A DNA stretch of 64,000 bases. Origin: Synechococcus sp. CC9311 (lineage in GTDB: Bacteria > Cyanobacteriota > Cyanobacteriia > PCC-6307 > Cyanobiaceae). Both the position numbers and the translations under genes were made by a program. Each line of letters begins with the position of its first letter. The first letter of the stretch is position 1. Of this stretch, positions 1 through 9,923 are shown piece after piece. The notes under the pieces are model-generated. The model worked only from the letters and a program-made list of their open reading frames with translations. It was not told where the DNA came from and searched no databases. The stretch spans positions 1,488,001 through 1,552,000 of the forward strand of contig NC_008319.1 in assembly GCF_000014585.1 (NCBI RefSeq), written 5' to 3'.

Positions 1-377
1 GAGCGAAGGAGTGGAAGAGGTTGCAATCACGAGGACTCAGCTTTATTCACGCAACTCACTCATTCGTCACAGCTATTGAGAACTTTTCTCACCTGCCGTG
101 ACGGCGTTTGGCAAAGAATGGTCGAGTGACTCTTTGGACGGGGTCGACAGTCCCACAATCAATCAACTTCTTGCGATTTAGAAGCCCGCAAGAAGTTGAG
201 GGACATTGCCTTGCTCTCAAATGCTTTCCAGGGCTTTGAGCGTGACGCTCCTGAAGTCAGGGCATGAGGCGAAGGCTCTATCCATTCCACATAGACAGGA
301 ACATTGGAAGAACGATCGGACTCCATCATCCCTGAGACAAGGCCAAGAATGAACCAGCCTTCACCGTCACAAAGGGA
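1..377. other. Left-edge stretch without an assigned gene
   Basis: No complete gene is supported here. Two plus-strand frames are open from the left edge (one to a TGA near 79, another to about 110), so the tail of a truncated upstream gene is possible, but nothing identifies the frame. The rest, up to the secreted-protein gene on the minus strand, shows no clear promoter, RNA gene or terminator. Confidence 0.4.
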
Positions 378-791
378 CTATTGACATTTTTCAAAGGCAG
401 ATCCGAATTTTCTTTCAACAACAACTCCATCAACACGGACAACTGATGTTTCATAAAGATCGCAGGTTTTCTTTTTGAAATCAGACATTTCGTCAGGATC
501 GAAAACAACAGCATTTGCATATCCTCTTTTTTTCATTGTCTTCTTCACGCAATCCTTATCCCAGAGCTGAGCTTTTTTCTCCCAGCGGCCTGCATTCCCA
601 AGACGAGAATAAACCTCAGTGCCCTCAATAACACAATTATCCTTCACATCAGCCCATTGCTTAAACGTCATAATAGTGAGTCCATCTGGATTATTGGAAT
701 TCGTTTCTGCCTTGGCCTGAGGCAACGAAGACATTGCGATCGTTGCAGCCCCTAGTCCAGCCATTGCAACGAAGACTTTAAGACGATTCAT
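378..791 (-). CDS. Small secreted cysteine-containing protein, function unknown
   Basis: A 137-residue protein with a clear N-terminal signal peptide: a basic start (MNRLK), a hydrophobic core, and a likely cleavage after the Ala-Lys-Ala near residue 28. The mature part has four cysteines (in DNCV, KDCV, KTCD and EKCQ), enough for two disulfides in an oxidising periplasm. It is hydrophilic and lysine-rich, with no membrane segment after the signal. I do not recognise a named family. It stands alone: about 350 bases separate it from the next gene and no operon partner is visible. The signal peptide makes it very likely to be a real gene. Confidence 0.75.
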   Translation of the reverse strand: MNRLKVFVAMAGLGAATIAMSSLPQAKAETNSNNPDGLTIMTFKQWADVKDNCVIEGTEVYSRLGNAGRWEKKAQLWDKDCVKKTMKKRGYANAVVFDPDEMSDFKKKTCDLYETSVVRVDGVVVERKFGSAFEKCQ

Positions 792-1140
792 CGTTTCACT
801 TTTTTAACCACATTTCAATCATAAGAGAAGCAAGCCTCTAGTCACTACTAGACGATGGAAGACTCGATGAACAAAGCAGCTTTAGGCTCGTCTCCATGCC
901 AAGCGTTGAAAACGGGCTGAAAGCGATCCAAAGCACCTAATGGTCGCTACTGCCCTTTGCCCCGTTGGCTTACCAGCTCATGACCTGAAAACCGCAGGTC
1001 CTCTAAACGATTCAACCAAGATTCCTAACCTAAGTGAGCAGAGCGAAGCAAGTCACTATTACTCAAAGGCTTATTGGACCAAAAGCAGTACTCGTAATAC
1101 CAATATTCTGAAATAAATTCATCCAATGGATTCATCGATA
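792..1140. other. Intergenic stretch, nothing recognised
   Basis: About 350 bases between two minus-strand genes. It presumably contains the promoter of the secreted-protein gene near its left end. I see no long open frame, tRNA-like fold or strong hairpin with a T-run. Confidence 0.4.
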
Positions 1141-1446
1141 TTAAAAGCGTCGAAGTAGTCCAGGCTTTTTATTCTTTTCAATAACGATCTCTTCGATCAT
1201 CCTAATAGGGCTAAAATGAACATTAACATCAATTTTTTTCACAATATCATGCGTCTCCCAAAGCCCAACTTGGACTTCTGACCTGGAATAGGTGACTTGC
1301 CAGCAGTAATCGATTGGGATGACAAGAATTTGGGTCCAAAACGAATTCGTACTTTTACCAGGAAAGAGACGGTATCTTTCGGATCCATCTGTTTCCTTCT
1401 CTTTAGTGAAGCCAAGCTGATGTAGCCGATTCGACCAAGTTGTCAT
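1141..1446 (-). CDS. Hypothetical protein of about 101 residues
   Basis: A soluble-looking protein with alternating polar and hydrophobic residues, several tryptophans and a basic C-terminus (ending LLRRF). The ATG at 1446 is preferred (MTTWSNRL); a TTG nine bases upstream is in frame but less likely. I do not recognise a family and see no signal peptide or membrane segment. It is isolated in gene-poor DNA. Its composition looks protein-like, but no neighbour or motif supports a function. Confidence 0.5.
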   Translation of the reverse strand: MTTWSNRLHQLGFTKEKETDGSERYRLFPGKSTNSFWTQILVIPIDYCWQVTYSRSEVQVGLWETHDIVKKIDVNVHFSPIRMIEEIVIEKNKKPGLLRRF

Positions 1447-1710
1447 CTCAGCCAATTTGCTCGTGCCATATGATCATTTAAAACAAAATCCAACTAATAA
1501 ATGTTTTAGATCAAACATTGGCGGAGTACGAATGATTCACCTCCAAAAACAATCAGCGCCGAGAGAGAGAAGTCGATCAGACGGTTTAAAGCCATCCAGC
1601 AATAGAGAACAAAATAGACCCCATCAAAAGGCTTTGAAGCAAGGGTTCGTGAACTTGCTCATGCTGGAGAGATCAACACACAAGGCATGGCCCAGAAGGC
1701 GTGCACGCAA

Positions 1711-1941
1711 TCACCCCATCTCCGGGGCCCAGCCCACTGTGCTTTGCCACGTTGGAGCCCATAGCTTGCAGGTTTTAGTGAGGTGTTGGCCCTGTTGCAG
1801 TTGTTTCAGGCGAATGTTGCACCCCACCAACGTGCGGCAATGCTGGTCTACGCCATGGCGAAAGTGCTGGCATGCCACACACACGCTTGAACAACGGCAG
1901 TTGCTCAACTCGCTTTCATCCACATAGGCCCACTCCTCCAC
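1711..1941 (-). CDS. Small cysteine-rich protein, possible metal-binding orphan
   Basis: A frame of up to 76 residues. The middle has a CxxC pair (CVAC) followed by cysteines in QHCRT, VGCNI and KTCKLW, a spacing that could bind zinc or form disulfides. Tryptophans cluster near the C-terminus. Two GTG starts are possible: 1941, and a second six codons in (near 1923). The second is better placed, because a GGAGGAG Shine-Dalgarno-like run lies just upstream of it. I do not recognise a named family. Other frames over the same DNA look less protein-like. Real-gene status is likely but not secure. Confidence 0.45.
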   Translation of the reverse strand: MEEWAYVDESELSNCRCSSVCVACQHFRHGVDQHCRTLVGCNIRLKQLQQGQHLTKTCKLWAPTWQSTVGWAPEMG

Positions 1942-2723
1942 AGTCCCTCACAAGCAATACACCTGTACTAGCTCGAGCGCGTGCCTTTAGTCAACTGGCT
2001 TTGGACAGGCTCAAGAAACGTGTGTTGTCCCGCTGGAGTCAGCAGCACTGTCCTTTCCATCGAAACAACTTGATGAAGCTGCGCAAGTCCCTGGTTGTTA
2101 GTCAACAATCAGCCTGGCTCTTCGACCAAGCGTGAATCAAGACAATCCCTGGGAACAAGATGCATGACGGATGTGAAGCAGAGTGGACTAGGCCTTGGAG
2201 AAGGCAAATACCAAAAGGAAACCACTCCAAAAGCAGAGTTTCTCGGCTTCTTTTAGGACGTGTCGCCTCGTTTCCATTTCAAGAAGAAGCTCTCCTCACA
2301 AAGTTTTCTTAGTTGTTGGGAAACTTCCTGCAATACACGTCTTGTTACTTATTGGATTGCCATAAAACCAGACCATTCACTGATAAAGAAATCGTCAACT
2401 GCTGACATAGGATTAACTCCTAATGCCTACCAAAGAAGGCATCAAATACACTTTTATGCATCGAACAATGCATCTCTAGTGTCTACCCACTCCGTTGTAT
2501 CACAACAGTTCGAGGCTAGTGCAAGTTGCTCCTGGCCACCGGTGGGCCTCAACGGCTTGCAAACACTTTAAGAACTTCCAAATAGACTGAAAATCAAACA
2601 CAGGTTGAGTTTTTCCTTGTGTTTGAGCAGGTTTGGTTTTTGTTGACACCCCAAGAAACACCCTCTCTTCCAGTAAAAAATGACTCAAGCCTCTGAGCAA
2701 ACAAGTCTCTACGTATCGATTAG
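1942..2723. other. Gene-poor spacer
   Basis: Nearly 800 bases without a convincing gene; the open frames here have no recognisable composition. A 30-codon ATG frame at 2164-2256 is noted but unsupported. An imperfect inverted repeat lies at about 2595-2635 (CAAACACAGG against CCTTGTGTTTG with a T-rich loop). The right end runs into the promoter of the small RNA at 2760. Confidence 0.4.
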
Positions 2724-2753
2724 TTGACTGAATGGCAGATGCTTATTAATTAT
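2724..2753 (+). promoter_or_regulatory. Candidate sigma-70 promoter of the small RNA
   Basis: TTGACT at 2724-2729 matches the -35 consensus in five of six positions. An AT-rich block follows, with a possible -10 AATTAT at 2748-2753 (18-base spacer; the overlapping TATTAAT at 2744 is an alternative). This predicts transcription starting near G2760, exactly where the 5' hairpin of the RNA begins. The start site is inferred. Confidence 0.5.
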
Positions 2754-2759
2754 GGATGT

Positions 2760-2824
2760 GGCCATCTCCTCACAAGATTTGGCTCCTCACACCCCCAAAG
2801 AAGGCGTATTCGCCTTCTTTTTTT
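2760..2824 (+). ncRNA. Yfr1-like small RNA with duplicated CUCCUCACA motif
   Basis: A compact unit of about 65 nt. A 5' hairpin pairs GCCATCT (2761-2767) with AGAT-TT-GGC (2775-2783). A C-rich, mainly unpaired stretch follows, containing CTCCTCACAC at 2783-2792, and then an intrinsic terminator. Cyanobacterial Yfr1 has this layout (hairpin, unpaired ACUCCUCACAC, terminator hairpin), and 10 of those 11 bases are present here. The core nonamer CTCCTCACA also occurs in the loop of hairpin 1 at 2766-2774, so the motif is doubled. In Prochlorococcus, Yfr1 represses porin mRNAs by pairing through this motif. A good sigma-70 promoter precedes it. It may be Yfr1 itself or a related RNA; the ruvA neighbourhood is not the trxA/guaB setting I associate with Yfr1. 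Confidence 0.6.
2797..2824 (+). terminator. Intrinsic terminator of the small RNA
   Basis: A perfect 10-bp stem, AAAGAAGGCG (2797-2806) with CGCCTTCTTT (2811-2820), a TATT loop and T residues to 2824. The T-run is on the plus strand, so it ends the plus-strand small RNA and lies about 220 bases before ruvA. Confidence 0.8.
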
Positions 2825-3046
2825 GTGCCCTGACAGGGCAGCGAGGCGATCACCTATTGACCGTTCAAGCAAGGATTGACTCCCCTCGATGGCACAGGGT
2901 CGCTGCATCAGACTCCTGAAGGTTGGTTGTTGCATGTTGAGGCTTGTTCAAGATTCAGCTGTCAGTGATCGGTGGCTTGACTGGTCCAATGCCTTTCACC
3001 ACAACACACCCTTAGACGCCTCAATAGGCCCATTGGAAGGATTCGC

Positions 3047-3706
3047 ATGATCGGCTGGCTGCGAGGAGAACGAATCGAACACTGGAGTCAGGGTGGGCGT
3101 CAGGGATTAGTCATTGCTTGCGCTGGAGTGGGGTATGAGGTTCAACTTGCCTCGAGGTATTTGCAACCTCTCTCCGCAGGCGCAACTTGCACCGTCTGGA
3201 TTCATCAGGTTCAAAGGGACGATGGATCGAGTTTGTTTGGCTTTCCGGATCGAAGGGAAAGGGACCTGTTTCGCGTTTTAATCAGCGTGAATGGTATTGG
3301 TCCTCAGGTGGGACTGGCATTGTTGGAGAGCTGCAGCGCTGCAGAGTTGATCGAAGCGATCATTGATGGGGACCTGCGTCGCCTCACCCAAGCGCAGGGA
3401 GTCGGAAAACGAACAGCAGAACGTCTTGCAGTCGAACTTCGCGATCGTCTGGGGGCTTGGAGTGCAGAGAAGAACAGTGATCATTCTGACCTCTCCCTTG
3501 TGGACAGGAGTGATCTCAAATCGCTGCCGATTGAACCCGACCCACTGCAAGATTTACAGCTCACCCTCAGCACACTGGGGTATGAAGATTTAGAGATCCG
3601 TCGCGCAATGCGTGCAGTTGCCACCGGGGAAGAGGTCCCGGCAGCCAATGACGGGGATGGGTGGTTACGCGCCAGTCTGCGTTGGTTGAACCGCCCTTCA
3701 GCGTAA
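3047..3706 (+). CDS. ruvA: Holliday junction branch migration protein RuvA
   Basis: RuvA binds four-way DNA junctions as a tetramer and loads the RuvB motor during recombinational repair. The protein has 219 residues, normal for the family. It starts with the typical MIGWLRGE, followed by the OB-fold domain (about 1-65), then helix-hairpin-helix motifs (ISVNGIGPQVGLALL; LTQAQGVGKRTAERLAVEL), and a C-terminal RuvB-binding domain after an acidic linker. ATG 3047 gives the family N-terminus. It begins a plus-strand run with rpsO and pam68, with only about 56 bases to rpsO. Confidence 0.96.
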   Translation: MIGWLRGERIEHWSQGGRQGLVIACAGVGYEVQLASRYLQPLSAGATCTVWIHQVQRDDGSSLFGFPDRRERDLFRVLISVNGIGPQVGLALLESCSAAELIEAIIDGDLRRLTQAQGVGKRTAERLAVELRDRLGAWSAEKNSDHSDLSLVDRSDLKSLPIEPDPLQDLQLTLSTLGYEDLEIRRAMRAVATGEEVPAANDGDGWLRASLRWLNRPSA

Positions 3707-3762
3707 GAGTGCCCATGAAGAGGTAAATTGGTTCTTTGCACAAGTAGGGCCGGACGCTTCGC

Positions 3763-4032
3763 ATGTCGCTCGATACAACTGAAAAGCAGCAACTCATCAA
3801 CAGTCACCAAACCCATGCCACCGACACCGGATCGGCAGAGGTTCAGGTCGCCATGCTGAGCGAGCGCATCTCCAAGCTCAGCAGCCACCTACAGCAAAAC
3901 ATCCACGACTATTCATCCCGCCAGGGTCTGCTGAAGATGATTGGCCGTCGCAAGCGTCTGCTTGGTTACGTCCGAGGCAAAAGCGAGCAGCGCTACAGCG
4001 ATCTCATTTCTAAGCTTGGAATCCGCGGCTAA
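3763..4032 (+). CDS. rpsO: 30S ribosomal protein S15
   Basis: An 89-residue S15, the usual length. It binds the central domain of 16S rRNA and contributes to a bridge to the 50S subunit. Family signatures include [38 protein letters not shown] and the C-terminal KLGIRG. It follows ruvA and precedes a Pam68-like gene by 27 bases, so the last two are probably cotranscribed. Confidence 0.97.
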   Translation: MSLDTTEKQQLINSHQTHATDTGSAEVQVAMLSERISKLSSHLQQNIHDYSSRQGLLKMIGRRKRLLGYVRGKSEQRYSDLISKLGIRG

Positions 4033-4059
4033 GCAAGCTGCACAGGACTTCAGGAGCGC

Positions 4060-4470
4060 ATGGCTGATCGACGCAACTCTCTGCCCTTCGAGCCGAGCCG
4101 ATCAGCTGAAGGAACGAAATCAAAATCCAAACGATCTGCTTCTAAATCAGAAAGCAGTCAACCCATCCCTAAGGCGGTTGCTAACCGAATGGCGAGACGC
4201 GTAGCAATCGCCACTGGCATTCCTTCGATTATGGGGATGGGTGTTTTTGTAGGAAGTTATTTCCTGGTCTCAAGGCAAATTATGGATGTCCCTCCTGGGA
4301 TCACCTTGCTTGGCTCAGGTGGTTTCTTTTTGCTGGGGCTTGGAGGTCTGAGTTATGGCGTTCTCTCTGCCAGTTGGGAACAGAATCCCGGATCCTTGCT
4401 TGGATTTGAGCACATCAAGCCCAATATCCAACGAATGCGCGAATCAATTCGTGCTCAAAAACAGAGTTAA
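4060..4470 (+). CDS. Pam68-like photosystem II assembly protein (DUF3464)
   Basis: A 136-residue membrane protein. The N-terminal third is hydrophilic and rich in Ser, Lys and Arg; conserved PKAVANRMARR leads into a first membrane helix, then a Gly-rich second helix (LLGSGGFFLLGLGGLSYG), and a soluble tail with SWEQNPGSLLG. This is the arrangement of the Pam68/DUF3464 family, whose members in Synechocystis and plants help assemble photosystem II and insert chlorophyll into CP47. It lies 27 bases after rpsO and converges on dnaE. Confidence 0.85.
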   Translation: MADRRNSLPFEPSRSAEGTKSKSKRSASKSESSQPIPKAVANRMARRVAIATGIPSIMGMGVFVGSYFLVSRQIMDVPPGITLLGSGGFFLLGLGGLSYGVLSASWEQNPGSLLGFEHIKPNIQRMRESIRAQKQS

Positions 4471-4503
4471 ATCAACGCTGTAATTTGTGATCCATACCCC
4501 CAC

Positions 4504-7500
4504 TTAATTCAGTAGAGGTTCGCTGCACTTCACCTTAAAAGCCTTCTCTTGGAGATGAAGCGCTGCAGCGGATGCGTCGCGTACACAAAACTGAGGTCCA
4601 AGCCGCACATAGCGAACCGTATTGCCCTGTCGAACTGCGGCAACAACGGGAACGCGAACTCCCAACTGTTCCTGATCTGGACGGTAGGCCTGAAGACATT
4701 CACGCAATTTGTGTTGGACCGCCACATCGCTGGCCTGTTCTGGATCAAGTTCCACCATCAGTAGACGTAGATCGTCGATGGCCCGGCAGTCATCAACGAT
4801 CAGTTGCACCCGCTCGTCGCGGCGATCCACAGCTGCCCAAACCAGCAAACGAGCCTCAGCCATTAGGTGATCAGCCAAACGTGCGTAGCTTTTGGGAAAG
4901 ACCACCGCTTCACAGGATCCAGTGAGGTCTTCGAGGGTCAAGACCGCCATTCGATCTCCCTTGCGAGTGGTGACCTGGCGCATCTCACTCACCATTGCGA
5001 TCGCGCTGACCTTGGCTTTATCGGCTTGTTCTTCAAGACTCCCTAGCCCAATGGGAGCCAAAAGCTTCGCCGGAGGAGTGAGCTGTTTTAACGGGTGATC
5101 AGAGAGATAGAAACCAACCAGATCCTTCTCCAGCCTAAGCTTTTCGGTGGGGTGGTAATCCTTCACCGGAGGAGCCTTTGGCGCCAAGCTGAGATCCGTT
5201 CCCGCATCCTCAGCACCATCACTGGAGGCTGCTGCCATCAGATCAAACAAATTGCCCTGCCCACTGGCCCGATCTTTGGCCCTCGACGTGGCCCAATCAA
5301 GAAGGAGATCTAAATCGGCCATCAGTTGAGCCCGATTCGCCTCGGGCTCAAGAGCATCCATCGCCCCGCAATGGATCAGCGACTCCATACTTCTGCGATT
5401 CAGCACCGCAGAAGGAAGACGATCACAGAGATCAGCGAGTGATTGGAACGCGCCTTCTGATTCTCTAGACCCGATCACGGCACGGATCGCTCCATCGCCG
5501 AGATTCCGAACAGCTGACAAACCAAACAGGATGCGATCACCCTTAGGAGTGAAGTCAATCCCTGATGCATTGATGTCGGGAGGCATCACTTCGATGCCCA
5601 TCGCATTGCAATTGGAGATGTAACGCTGCACTTTATCGCTGGCTCCAGCATTCACTGTGAGCAAGGCAGCCATGTAAGCCACCGGGTAATGAGCTTTTAG
5701 ATAGGCCGTTTGATAAGTAACAGCTCCGTAGGCCGTGGAGTGGCTTTTGTTAAAGCAATATTCAGCGAATAACACCATTTGGTCAAAGAGTTCATCAGCA
5801 ACTTTTTTATCCACACCACGATCGGAAGCACCTTGCACAAAGATCCCACGATGTTTCTGCATTTCTGACACTTTTTTCTTGCCCATGGCGCGACGAAGCA
5901 AATCAGCTTCACCCAAGGAATACCCAGCCATGTCTTGAGCAATTTTCATAATTTGCTCTTGATAAACCATGATCCCGTAGGTCTCTTGAAGGATTGGTTC
6001 AATCGAGTGATGCGCAAAATCAATAGTCTCACGGCCATGCTTGCGATTGATAAATTTTGGAATCAAGCCTGCATCTAAAGGACCGGGTCGGTAAAGAGCC
6101 AAAATCGAGGAAATGTCCTCCAAGGATGAGGGCTTGAGATCACGAACGATTTGACGCATTCCCGTTGATTCCAGCTGGAAGATTCCCTCTAAGTCACCAC
6201 GGGCAAGCAGGGCGTACGTTTCAGGATCTTCTAATGGAAGCTTGTCTGGATCGACCTTTTCTCCGATCGTGGCGGCGACCAACTCCAGAGTTTTATCAAT
6301 CATCGTGAGATTTTTGAGACCCAAGAAATCCATCTTTAGAAGTCCCATCGACTCCACATCTTCCATGAAGTATTGAGTAATGACCTGCCCATCATTATTT
6401 CTTTGAAGTGGAACAAGTTCATCGAGAGGATCCGCTGCAATCACAACTCCTGCAGCGTGAACTCCATAGGTTTTGTTGGTCCCTTCAATACGCATCGCCA
6501 TATCAACCCAGCGCTTCACCACTGGATCCTTTTTGTACTTCTCGCGAAATTCAGGATTGGGAGATTCCTCGCCGATCATCGCTGCCAACTTGGCAGGTTT
6601 ACCGCGAACAACCGGAATCAATTTTGCTAATCGATCGGCATCTCCATAGGGGATATCAAGCACTCTTGCCACATCTTTCAGGACCGCCTTGGACGTCATG
6701 CGGTTAAACGTGATGATCTGAGCCACTTTGTCTTCGCCATAGCGACGGGTGACGTAATCAATCACTTCACCCCGGCGTTCGATACAGAAATCGGTATCAA
6801 TATCAGGCATTGACTTACGTTCAGGATTCAGGAATCGCTCGAACAACAGGCCATTACTGACAGGATCAATATTGGTGATTCCTAGGGCGTAGGCCACCAG
6901 TGATCCAGCCGCTGAGCCTCTCCCCGGTCCAACAGGAATTCCCTGCTCTCGTGCAAAGCGGATGTAATCCCACACCACAAGGAAGTAGGTGGGGAATCCC
7001 ATCTGTTCCATGATCTTTAACTCATGGGACAACCGATCTCCATAGTTCGGATCAATGGCCGTTTCGGAATCAATCTCCAAACGATTGCGTAAACCCTGCT
7101 CAGTTACTTCCCGCAAATAGCTCACAGGAGTATGTGGCTCTGGGATTGGAAAACGCGGCATCTGATACCGACCAAGGATGTCGTAATCCTCTACTTTGTC
7201 AGCAACTTGCACGGTATTACTGATCGCTTCCGCCACCACATCCGGCTCAAGATGGTCTACAAAGAGCCGTGACATCTCCTCTTCACTTTTAAGATATTCG
7301 GTTCCCGTATAACGCAACCTTTTAACATCGCTGATCAACTTGCCTGTCAAAACACAGAGCAAGGCATCATGTGCTTCAACATCGTTACGCGTGAGATAGT
7401 GAGCATCATTGGTTGCGATTAAAGGGATTCCTAGTTCTTTTGCAATCCGAACGATTTCTACATTGACAATGCGATCTTCAGGTGAGCCGTGATCCTGAAT

Positions 7501-8028
7501 TTCTAAGTAAAAGTCATCGCCGAATGTTTGCTGATACCAAAGAGCCACATCACGTGCCACATCAGGACGATCACGCATGATCGCCTGAGGAATTTCACCG
7601 CCGAGACAAGCGGTGGCCACAATCAAACCTTCGCCATATTGCTTCAGCAACTGTTTATCAACACATGCACGGGAAAAAATTCCTCGTCCTCGCATTCCAC
7701 GCAGGTGACTGATGCTGGTGAGCTTCACCAAGTTGCGATAGCCAGTGGCATTCTTGGCCAGAACCACGAGGTGATAGCGGCGCTCTTTTTTGGGTTGCGG
7801 GTCATCAATCGAACCATTGATGACATACATCTCATTGCCAATAATCGGCTTGATGCCTGCTCCTTTGCACAGCTTGAGAAGCTCTACGGCTCCATACATC
7901 ACTCCGTGATCAGTGAGTGCCAGTGCCGGCATCCCTAACTCTTTGGCACGGCCAACCATCTGAGGGAGCTGTGAGGCTCCGTCTAAAAGGCTGTAATCGC
8001 TGTGGTTATGGAGGGGAACAAATGCCAT
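4504..8028 (-). CDS. dnaE: DNA polymerase III alpha subunit, uninterrupted by intein
   Basis: The replicative polymerase, 1174 residues. Domains in order: an N-terminal PHP domain ([24 protein letters not shown]), the Pol III palm with PDIDTDF catalytic aspartates, fingers and beta-binding regions, then a helix-hairpin-helix and an OB fold in the last third. Many filamentous and Synechocystis-type cyanobacteria split DnaE with a trans-splicing intein between AEY and CFNKSHS. Here that site is intact (Tyr757/Cys758, codon at 5755-5757), so the gene is a single intein-free chain. It lies last in the minus-strand block, after gatA. Confidence 0.98.
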   Translation of the reverse strand: MAFVPLHNHSDYSLLDGASQLPQMVGRAKELGMPALALTDHGVMYGAVELLKLCKGAGIKPIIGNEMYVINGSIDDPQPKKERRYHLVVLAKNATGYRNLVKLTSISHLRGMRGRGIFSRACVDKQLLKQYGEGLIVATACLGGEIPQAIMRDRPDVARDVALWYQQTFGDDFYLEIQDHGSPEDRIVNVEIVRIAKELGIPLIATNDAHYLTRNDVEAHDALLCVLTGKLISDVKRLRYTGTEYLKSEEEMSRLFVDHLEPDVVAEAISNTVQVADKVEDYDILGRYQMPRFPIPEPHTPVSYLREVTEQGLRNRLEIDSETAIDPNYGDRLSHELKIMEQMGFPTYFLVVWDYIRFAREQGIPVGPGRGSAAGSLVAYALGITNIDPVSNGLLFERFLNPERKSMPDIDTDFCIERRGEVIDYVTRRYGEDKVAQIITFNRMTSKAVLKDVARVLDIPYGDADRLAKLIPVVRGKPAKLAAMIGEESPNPEFREKYKKDPVVKRWVDMAMRIEGTNKTYGVHAAGVVIAADPLDELVPLQRNNDGQVITQYFMEDVESMGLLKMDFLGLKNLTMIDKTLELVAATIGEKVDPDKLPLEDPETYALLARGDLEGIFQLESTGMRQIVRDLKPSSLEDISSILALYRPGPLDAGLIPKFINRKHGRETIDFAHHSIEPILQETYGIMVYQEQIMKIAQDMAGYSLGEADLLRRAMGKKKVSEMQKHRGIFVQGASDRGVDKKVADELFDQMVLFAEYCFNKSHSTAYGAVTYQTAYLKAHYPVAYMAALLTVNAGASDKVQRYISNCNAMGIEVMPPDINASGIDFTPKGDRILFGLSAVRNLGDGAIRAVIGSRESEGAFQSLADLCDRLPSAVLNRRSMESLIHCGAMDALEPEANRAQLMADLDLLLDWATSRAKDRASGQGNLFDLMAAASSDGAEDAGTDLSLAPKAPPVKDYHPTEKLRLEKDLVGFYLSDHPLKQLTPPAKLLAPIGLGSLEEQADKAKVSAIAMVSEMRQVTTRKGDRMAVLTLEDLTGSCEAVVFPKSYARLADHLMAEARLLVWAAVDRRDERVQLIVDDCRAIDDLRLLMVELDPEQASDVAVQHKLRECLQAYRPDQEQLGVRVPVVAAVRQGNTVRYVRLGPQFCVRDASAAALHLQEKAFKVKCSEPLLN

Positions 8029-8115
8029 ACCCCCAGCCTAAGCGCATGCGCAAGATGTAGAGGTAACAATCCCTGCAAGCACCACATGCAGGGGTTAAGA
8101 CTCTGTTCTGCTCCT

Positions 8116-9579
8116 TCAAACGGGAATAAAAGCGCCCTCGGGGCGACGGGACATCACATCCGCAGACTGCTCGTACTGATGGGCCACCTGAAGAAGCAAG
8201 GGTTCCTCGAGCACGTTGCCAATGAGTTGAACACCAATCGGCAGACCCTCGCTGTCAAACCCACAAGGCACGTTGATGGCTGGCAGACCGGCGAGATTGG
8301 CAGGAATGGTGAGTAGATCCGCCAGGTACATCGCCAGCGGATCGTCTGCATGGGCACCAGCGGCAAAGGCCGTTGACGGAGCGGTGGGGGTTAACAGCAC
8401 ATCCACGGAGGCAAAGGCCGTCTCGAAGTCACGACGGATCAAGGTGCGAACCTGCTGAGCCTTGCGGTAATAAGCATCCACATATCCGGCAGAGAGGGCA
8501 TAGGTGCCAATCAAAATTCGCCGTTGCACTTCACTACCAAAGCCTTCGGTTCGGCTTCGAGCAGTCATCGAGGCAAGGCTGGAGGCATCTTCAGCTCGAA
8601 AGCCATATTTAACGCCGTCGTAGCGAGCCAAATTGGCTGATGCTTCGGAAGGGGCAATGACGTAGTAAGTGGCAATCCCGTCGTTAAAGCGAGGGCAGCT
8701 CACATCAACGAGCTCAGCCCCTAAGGACTGCAATAACTCAGCAGCGGCAAGCACCGATGCTTTGACCTGAGGATCGATTCCTTCCTGGTCAAAGCATTCG
8801 CGCACCACTCCGATGCGAAGACCGCTCACTGAGCGCCCAAGAACCTCGCGGTAATTGGGAACAGGGGCCTTGAGGCAGGTTGAATCTCGTGGATCTTCCC
8901 CAGCGATCGCTTGCAGAAGTTCGGCTGCATCGGACACGGACGTGGCAAAGGGACCCACTTGGTCAAGCGAGCTTGCAAAGGCAACCAGCCCATAGCGACT
9001 GACGCGGCCATAGGTGGGTTTCAGACCAACCACGCCACAAAAAGATGCTGGTTGTCGGATGGATCCACCTGTATCGGATCCCAGGGAGGCCATGCATTCG
9101 CCTGCCGCAACGGCAGCTGCACTTCCGCCAGAACTGCCCCCAGGCACATATCCCGTATTCCATGGGTTGGCTGTTGGTCCAAATGCTGAGGTTTCGGTTG
9201 AGCCGCCCATGGCGAACTCATCCAAATTGGTCTTGCCGATCAGAACCGCTCCTGAACGCCAGAGGCGATCAGTGACGGTGGATTCATAGGGCGGAACGAA
9301 AGACTCCAACATTCGGCTGGAGCTAGTTGTGCGAATGCCTTTCGTGCACAGATTGTCCTTGATAGCAATCGGCACACCAGCTAAGGGGGGAAGATCCTCC
9401 CCTGCAGCACGGGCCTCATCCAATCGATCAGCATCGGCGCGAGCACGATCTGCCGTGACCTCTAAAAAGGCGTGAACGCTTGAATCAACTGCCTTGATTC
9501 GGGCCAGATGATGATCAGTCAGCTCCCTGGCGGAGACTTCACCGCTTTCAAGTTGCTGACGCCACTCGGCAATCGCCAT
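8116..9579 (-). CDS. gatA: Asp-tRNA(Asn)/Glu-tRNA(Gln) amidotransferase subunit A
   Basis: The 487-residue amidase subunit of GatCAB, which hydrolyses glutamine and supplies ammonia to convert Glu-tRNA(Gln) to Gln-tRNA(Gln). The Ser-cisSer-Lys machinery is visible: Lys in [12 protein letters not shown], the Gly/Ser-rich [16 protein letters not shown], and the catalytic Ser in [14 protein letters not shown]. Length is normal. It is 87 bases upstream of dnaE on the same strand; gatB and gatC are not in the window. Confidence 0.97.
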   Translation of the reverse strand: MAIAEWRQQLESGEVSARELTDHHLARIKAVDSSVHAFLEVTADRARADADRLDEARAAGEDLPPLAGVPIAIKDNLCTKGIRTTSSSRMLESFVPPYESTVTDRLWRSGAVLIGKTNLDEFAMGGSTETSAFGPTANPWNTGYVPGGSSGGSAAAVAAGECMASLGSDTGGSIRQPASFCGVVGLKPTYGRVSRYGLVAFASSLDQVGPFATSVSDAAELLQAIAGEDPRDSTCLKAPVPNYREVLGRSVSGLRIGVVRECFDQEGIDPQVKASVLAAAELLQSLGAELVDVSCPRFNDGIATYYVIAPSEASANLARYDGVKYGFRAEDASSLASMTARSRTEGFGSEVQRRILIGTYALSAGYVDAYYRKAQQVRTLIRRDFETAFASVDVLLTPTAPSTAFAAGAHADDPLAMYLADLLTIPANLAGLPAINVPCGFDSEGLPIGVQLIGNVLEEPLLLQVAHQYEQSADVMSRRPEGAFIPV

Positions 9580-9622
9580 CTGAAGGATTTAGGTTCCAAC
9601 ATCGACGCTATCAGCCTCAGGA

Positions 9623-9868
9623 TCACCCCTGAGCGTTGATGGTTAGAGGTTCGGAACGACGGCAGCGGAGAACTGAATGATCGATTGAAGAAGGAGCTTC
9701 TGAAGAAAGGTCTTCGAGAAATGCCGGCAAGACTTGTTCAAGACCGTTCTTGGTCACAAAAGGACCAAACCAATACGTGACATCAGGCTCATGGGTCTGG
9801 ACGCGTGCCCACCATGCAAAGCCAAGACCGTTGGCGAGACTGCGCAGGGGCCTGATCAAGGGGCTCAT
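9623..9868 (-). CDS. DUF1816 family protein
   Basis: An 81-residue protein with the DUF1816 pattern: GFAWWARVQTHEPDVTYWFGPF, then a charged segment (VLPAFLEDL) and a variable tail. Cyanobacterial DUF1816 proteins are short, soluble and of unknown role; some resemble phycobilisome-linker-associated segments, but no function is claimed. It lies between rlmB and gatA on the same strand, 43 bases before gatA. Confidence 0.8.
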   Translation of the reverse strand: MSPLIRPLRSLANGLGFAWWARVQTHEPDVTYWFGPFVTKNGLEQVLPAFLEDLSSEAPSSIDHSVLRCRRSEPLTINAQG

Positions 9869-9923
9869 GGAAGAGCGGTCAAGGTCAATATATTTTGCCT
9901 TGCTTCATGACATTTGGTCGAAA

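Noticed and set aside
1457-1927. Plus-strand open frame of about 156 codons
   Set aside because: Composition (runs of Arg, Cys, His, Ser) is not protein-like, and it lies opposite the more plausible minus-strand gene at 1711-1941.
2164-2256. 30-codon ATG frame
   Set aside because: No strong ribosome-binding site, no membrane helix or motif, and no coupling to a neighbour; could be chance.
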